Shown here piece after piece: positions 5,478-7,590 of a stretch of 7,590 nucleotides of DNA. A model generated the notes under the pieces. That model saw only the letters and a program-made list of their open reading frames with translations, did not search any database and was not told the DNA's origin. The stretch is from positions 1 through 7,590 of the forward strand of contig CAJPNA010000063.1 in assembly GCA_905371865.1 (NCBI GenBank), in the 5' to 3' direction. The position numbers and the translations under genes are program-made. Each line of letters starts with the position of its first letter. Position 1 is the stretch's first letter. Source of the DNA: an uncultured Carnobacterium sp. Lineage in GTDB: Bacteria; Bacillota; Bacilli; Lactobacillales; Aerococcaceae.

Positions 5478-6722
5478 ATGTATCCTACAATGTTAGAACG
5501 TTTTATTCGATATGCGAAAATCAATACGCGTAGTGACTTGAAATCAACTAGCATCCCTACGACGAAGAGTCAATGGGAATTCTTAGAGATGCTTCGTGAT
5601 GAATTAGTGGGGTATGGCTTTACAAAAGTAGAACTCGATCCAGAGGATAGCTACTTAGTCGCACTACTCCCAAGTAACTTAGAAGAAGGAAGTATGGCTC
5701 CTGCGATTGGGTTTATCGCGCACGTCGACACCGCGGATTTCAACGCTGAAAATATCAATCCACAAATTCATGAAAATTATAATGGGGAAGATGTAGTGCT
5801 AAATGCCGAGAAGGATTTGGTGATGACGGTCAGCGAGTTTCCTAATTTGAAGAATTATATCGGTGAAACGTTAATCACAACTGACGGAACGACATTACTT
5901 GGTGCAGATGATAAGGCAGGGCTCGTTTCGATATTAGAAGCGTGCTTGTACTTAATGGCGTATCCAGAAATTCCGCATGGCGATATTTGGTTAGCATTTG
6001 GGCCTGACGAAGAAATTGGAAAAGGCGCACACCGTTTCAAAGCAGAAAGAATGCCTGCAAAATTTGCCTACACTTTAGATAGTGGAGTGGTAGGGAAGTT
6101 AGAATATGAAACGTTTAATGCAGCTCGTGCAGTGGTGACAATTCACGGGACAAGTGTCCACCCAGGACAAGCTAAAAATGTCATGGTGAATGCTTTGGCG
6201 GAAGCGGCAAAACTATTTACACGCATACCAGTAGATGAAGTGCCTGAACGTACGAGTGGGTACGAAGGATACTTCATGCTATCGAAACAATCAGGCGATA
6301 TCGGTAAGGTTGAATTGGAATATATTATTCGTGATCACTCGATGGAGAAATTCGAAGAGAGAAAAGCACAGTTTCAAGCAATCGTCGATGCACAAAATTC
6401 AACATATGATGTGCCTCGTATCGAATGCACGATTTACGATGAGTACTATAATATGTATGAAATCCTAAAAGACGATATGACTTCGGTTGAAGTGGCAATT
6501 GAGGCTTATAAAGAATGTGGCATCACGCCAGATATTCAACCATTCCGTGGAGGAACAGATGGATGTATTATTACCTATAAAGGAATTCCAACTCCGAACT
6601 TATTTACCGGAGCAGAGAACCTACATGGTCAATACGAATTCGTAACTCTCGAAAGCATGCAAAAAGCAAGTGATGTTGTGTTGAAAATCATTGAATTAGT
6701 ACAAAATAAAAAGGTCGGGTAA
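5478..6722 (+). CDS. pepT: Peptidase T, zinc aminotripeptidase of family M20B
   Basis: From the ATG at 5478 the protein has 414 residues, the usual PepT length. Residue numbers follow this start. The zinc ligands are recognisable in order: H82 and D84 in AHVDT, the bridging Asp in GADDK (about 144), the catalytic and ligand glutamates in PDEEIGKG (178-179), D201 in TLDSG, and a late His in GAENLHGQYE (about 383). The dimerisation insert includes IHGTSVHPG. PepT removes the N-terminal residue from tripeptides in the cytosol and provides amino acids from imported peptides. No good Shine-Dalgarno lies near 5478; the stop of nusG is one base upstream, so translation is probably coupled to nusG. 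An in-frame ATG at 5463 inside the nusG end and another at 5490 are alternatives. I prefer 5478 because MYPTMLERF gives a PepT-like N-terminus. Confidence 0.94.
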   Translation: MYPTMLERFIRYAKINTRSDLKSTSIPTTKSQWEFLEMLRDELVGYGFTKVELDPEDSYLVALLPSNLEEGSMAPAIGFIAHVDTADFNAENINPQIHENYNGEDVVLNAEKDLVMTVSEFPNLKNYIGETLITTDGTTLLGADDKAGLVSILEACLYLMAYPEIPHGDIWLAFGPDEEIGKGAHRFKAERMPAKFAYTLDSGVVGKLEYETFNAARAVVTIHGTSVHPGQAKNVMVNALAEAAKLFTRIPVDEVPERTSGYEGYFMLSKQSGDIGKVELEYIIRDHSMEKFEERKAQFQAIVDAQNSTYDVPRIECTIYDEYYNMYEILKDDMTSVEVAIEAYKECGITPDIQPFRGGTDGCIITYKGIPTPNLFTGAENLHGQYEFVTLESMQKASDVVLKIIELVQNKKVG

Positions 6723-6740
6723 TTACTCGGCCTTATTTTT
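6711..6740 (+). terminator. Intrinsic terminator overlapping the pepT stop codon
   Basis: Bases from 6711 (AAGGTCGGG) pair with bases ending at 6734 (CTCGGCCTT), with T-G pairs and an AT-rich loop holding the TAA stop. ATTTTT follows. The 5' arm encodes the last codons of pepT. It would end the nusG-pepT transcript. Confidence 0.75.
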
Positions 6741-6799
6741 ATAGATTTTGATTATCATTAAAGTAAGATAAAAAAGATAAGGAATACATTGTCATATAT

Positions 6800-6805
6800 T
6801 ATAAT
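6800..6805 (+). promoter_or_regulatory. Candidate -10 box for the lipid kinase gene
   Basis: TATAAT at 6800-6805 is a consensus hexamer in a very AT-rich stretch, with no acceptable -35 at 16-18 bp. An alternative is TTGTCA (6789-6794) with TACAAA (6810-6815) at a short 15-bp spacing. The remainder of 6741-6895 shows no gene or clear structure. Confidence 0.3.
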
Positions 6806-6895
6806 GCATTACAAATACTTAGAATATTAATAAGACAAGTTATTCGAAAGTAGGTTTAAAAAGATTTTGAACAACAGAATAGGGAGATGTTTAGG

Positions 6896-7590
6896 ATGAA
6901 AAAAGTAATGATTATTATTAATCCAACTTCTGGTGGAGAAAAAGCTTTGGATTATAAAGAAAAAATTGAAAACAAAGCGAGAGAATATTTTGATGTTGTT
7001 GAAACTAGAATAACCGAGAAAGCAAAAGACGCAACTATTTTTGCTGAAGAAGCCGTTAAAGAAAAAGTGGAAGCTGTAGTAGTGTTTGGTGGTGACGGTA
7101 CCGTTAATGAAGTGATTTCAGGAATAGCTGAAAAAGAATATATTCCTAAACTAGGGATTATCCCAGGTGGGACAGGTAATTTAATTACAAAATTACTAGA
7201 AATCAGTCAAGATATTGATCAAGCAATAGAAGAACTAGATTTCAACAATACAAACGCTATTGATATTGGGAAAGCCAACAATCATTACTTCGGATATATT
7301 TTTAGTGTAGGATCGCTGCCAGAAGCCATTCACAATGTTGAGATTGAAGATAAGACAAAATATGGTGTTCTAGCCTATGCTATTAATACGATGAAATCAG
7401 TGATAAAAGATGAAGTGTTTACAATTCATATTGAAACTGAGAGTGGAAACTATCACGGAGAAGCTAGCCAAGTCCTTGTTCTATTGTCTAACTATTATGC
7501 CGACAAGAAAATGTTTGATGAAAACAAGGTTGGCTATGCTAATATATTGATTCTTAAAGATGCTTCTATTTTCTCAAAACTATCACTAAT
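6896..7590 (+). CDS. Diacylglycerol/lipid kinase family protein (DagK/YegS/BmrU type), 3' end missing
   Basis: An open frame starts at ATG 6896 and runs off the right edge after about 231 codons; full family members have about 290-310 residues. The catalytic N-terminal domain shows INPTSGG (8-14), the nucleotide-binding GGDGTVNEV (65-73) and IIPGGTGN (88-95), followed by the start of the beta-sandwich domain (DIG at 123-125, YIFSVGSLPEA). These motifs define the DAGK catalytic family, which phosphorylates diacylglycerol or related lipids at the inner membrane face. The exact lipid cannot be told from sequence; sphingoid-like or undecaprenol-like substrates are alternatives. AGGGAG (6881-6886) supports the start at 6896; the in-frame ATG at 6887 abuts that site and is unlikely. 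Codons such as AGA, ATA and CTA seem commoner than in nusG or pepT. Confidence 0.9.
   Translation, partial: MKKVMIIINPTSGGEKALDYKEKIENKAREYFDVVETRITEKAKDATIFAEEAVKEKVEAVVVFGGDGTVNEVISGIAEKEYIPKLGIIPGGTGNLITKLLEISQDIDQAIEELDFNNTNAIDIGKANNHYFGYIFSVGSLPEAIHNVEIEDKTKYGVLAYAINTMKSVIKDEVFTIHIETESGNYHGEASQVLVLLSNYYADKKMFDENKVGYANILILKDASIFSKLSL

Noticed and set aside
6235..6468. Plus-strand open frame in another frame inside pepT
   Set aside because: It is a frame shadow of pepT with no ribosome binding site. The pepT frame carries all the zinc motifs.
1..7590. CRISPR array, insertion sequence, tRNA/rRNA, riboswitch or defence system
   Set aside because: No spaced direct repeats, transposase motifs, terminal inverted repeats, tRNA-like folds or long structured leaders were seen. 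All large open frames are accounted for by known families.

Overview
The window comes from a low-GC Gram-positive bacterium, very probably of the order Lactobacillales. The evidence is AT-rich DNA with strong AAGGAG-type ribosome binding sites, compact intrinsic terminators, a four-cysteine L33, a short one-helix SecE, and lipoproteins with an LAAC lipobox. A Carnobacteriaceae- or Enterococcaceae-like genome would fit, but I cannot name a genus from this sequence alone. All genes lie on the + strand.

Region 1 (1-4408) is most of a flavin-based extracellular electron transfer (EET) locus of the kind described in Listeria. It holds the C-terminal membrane part of an Ndh2-type NADH dehydrogenase (cut by the left edge), a polyprenyl diphosphate synthase (dmkB), a single-domain FMN-carrying lipoprotein (pplA), an ApbE-type FMN transferase lipoprotein (fmnB), and a UbiA-family demethylmenaquinone-type prenyltransferase (dmkA). 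In the known scheme DmkB makes the isoprenoid tail and DmkA attaches it to the naphthoate ring. Ndh2 reduces that dedicated quinone pool, electrons leave the membrane through EetA/EetB, and PplA, flavinylated outside the cell by FmnB, passes them to external acceptors. eetA, eetB and the flavin transporter genes are not in this window. Terminators and -10 elements suggest four units: ndh2, dmkB, pplA, and fmnB-dmkA.

Region 2 (4409-5476) is the core block rpmG-secE-nusG. A textbook promoter (TTGACA, 17 bp, TATGAT) drives rpmG-secE, and a strong terminator-like hairpin separates secE from nusG. Because no terminator follows dmkA, the EET transcript may read into rpmG-secE.

Region 3 (5478-6739) is pepT, a zinc tripeptidase that starts one base after the nusG stop codon, where many genomes have rplK. 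It ends in a terminator. Region 4 (6740-7590) is an AT-rich intergenic stretch followed by the first ~231 codons of a diacylglycerol/lipid kinase gene that runs off the right edge.

The EET locus is a known system. The less ordinary points are its placement against the transcription/secretion core genes, the single-FMN PplA with a pheromone-like signal-peptide tail, the DoxX-like tail of Ndh2, the promoter/terminator overlaps, and the nusG-pepT junction.
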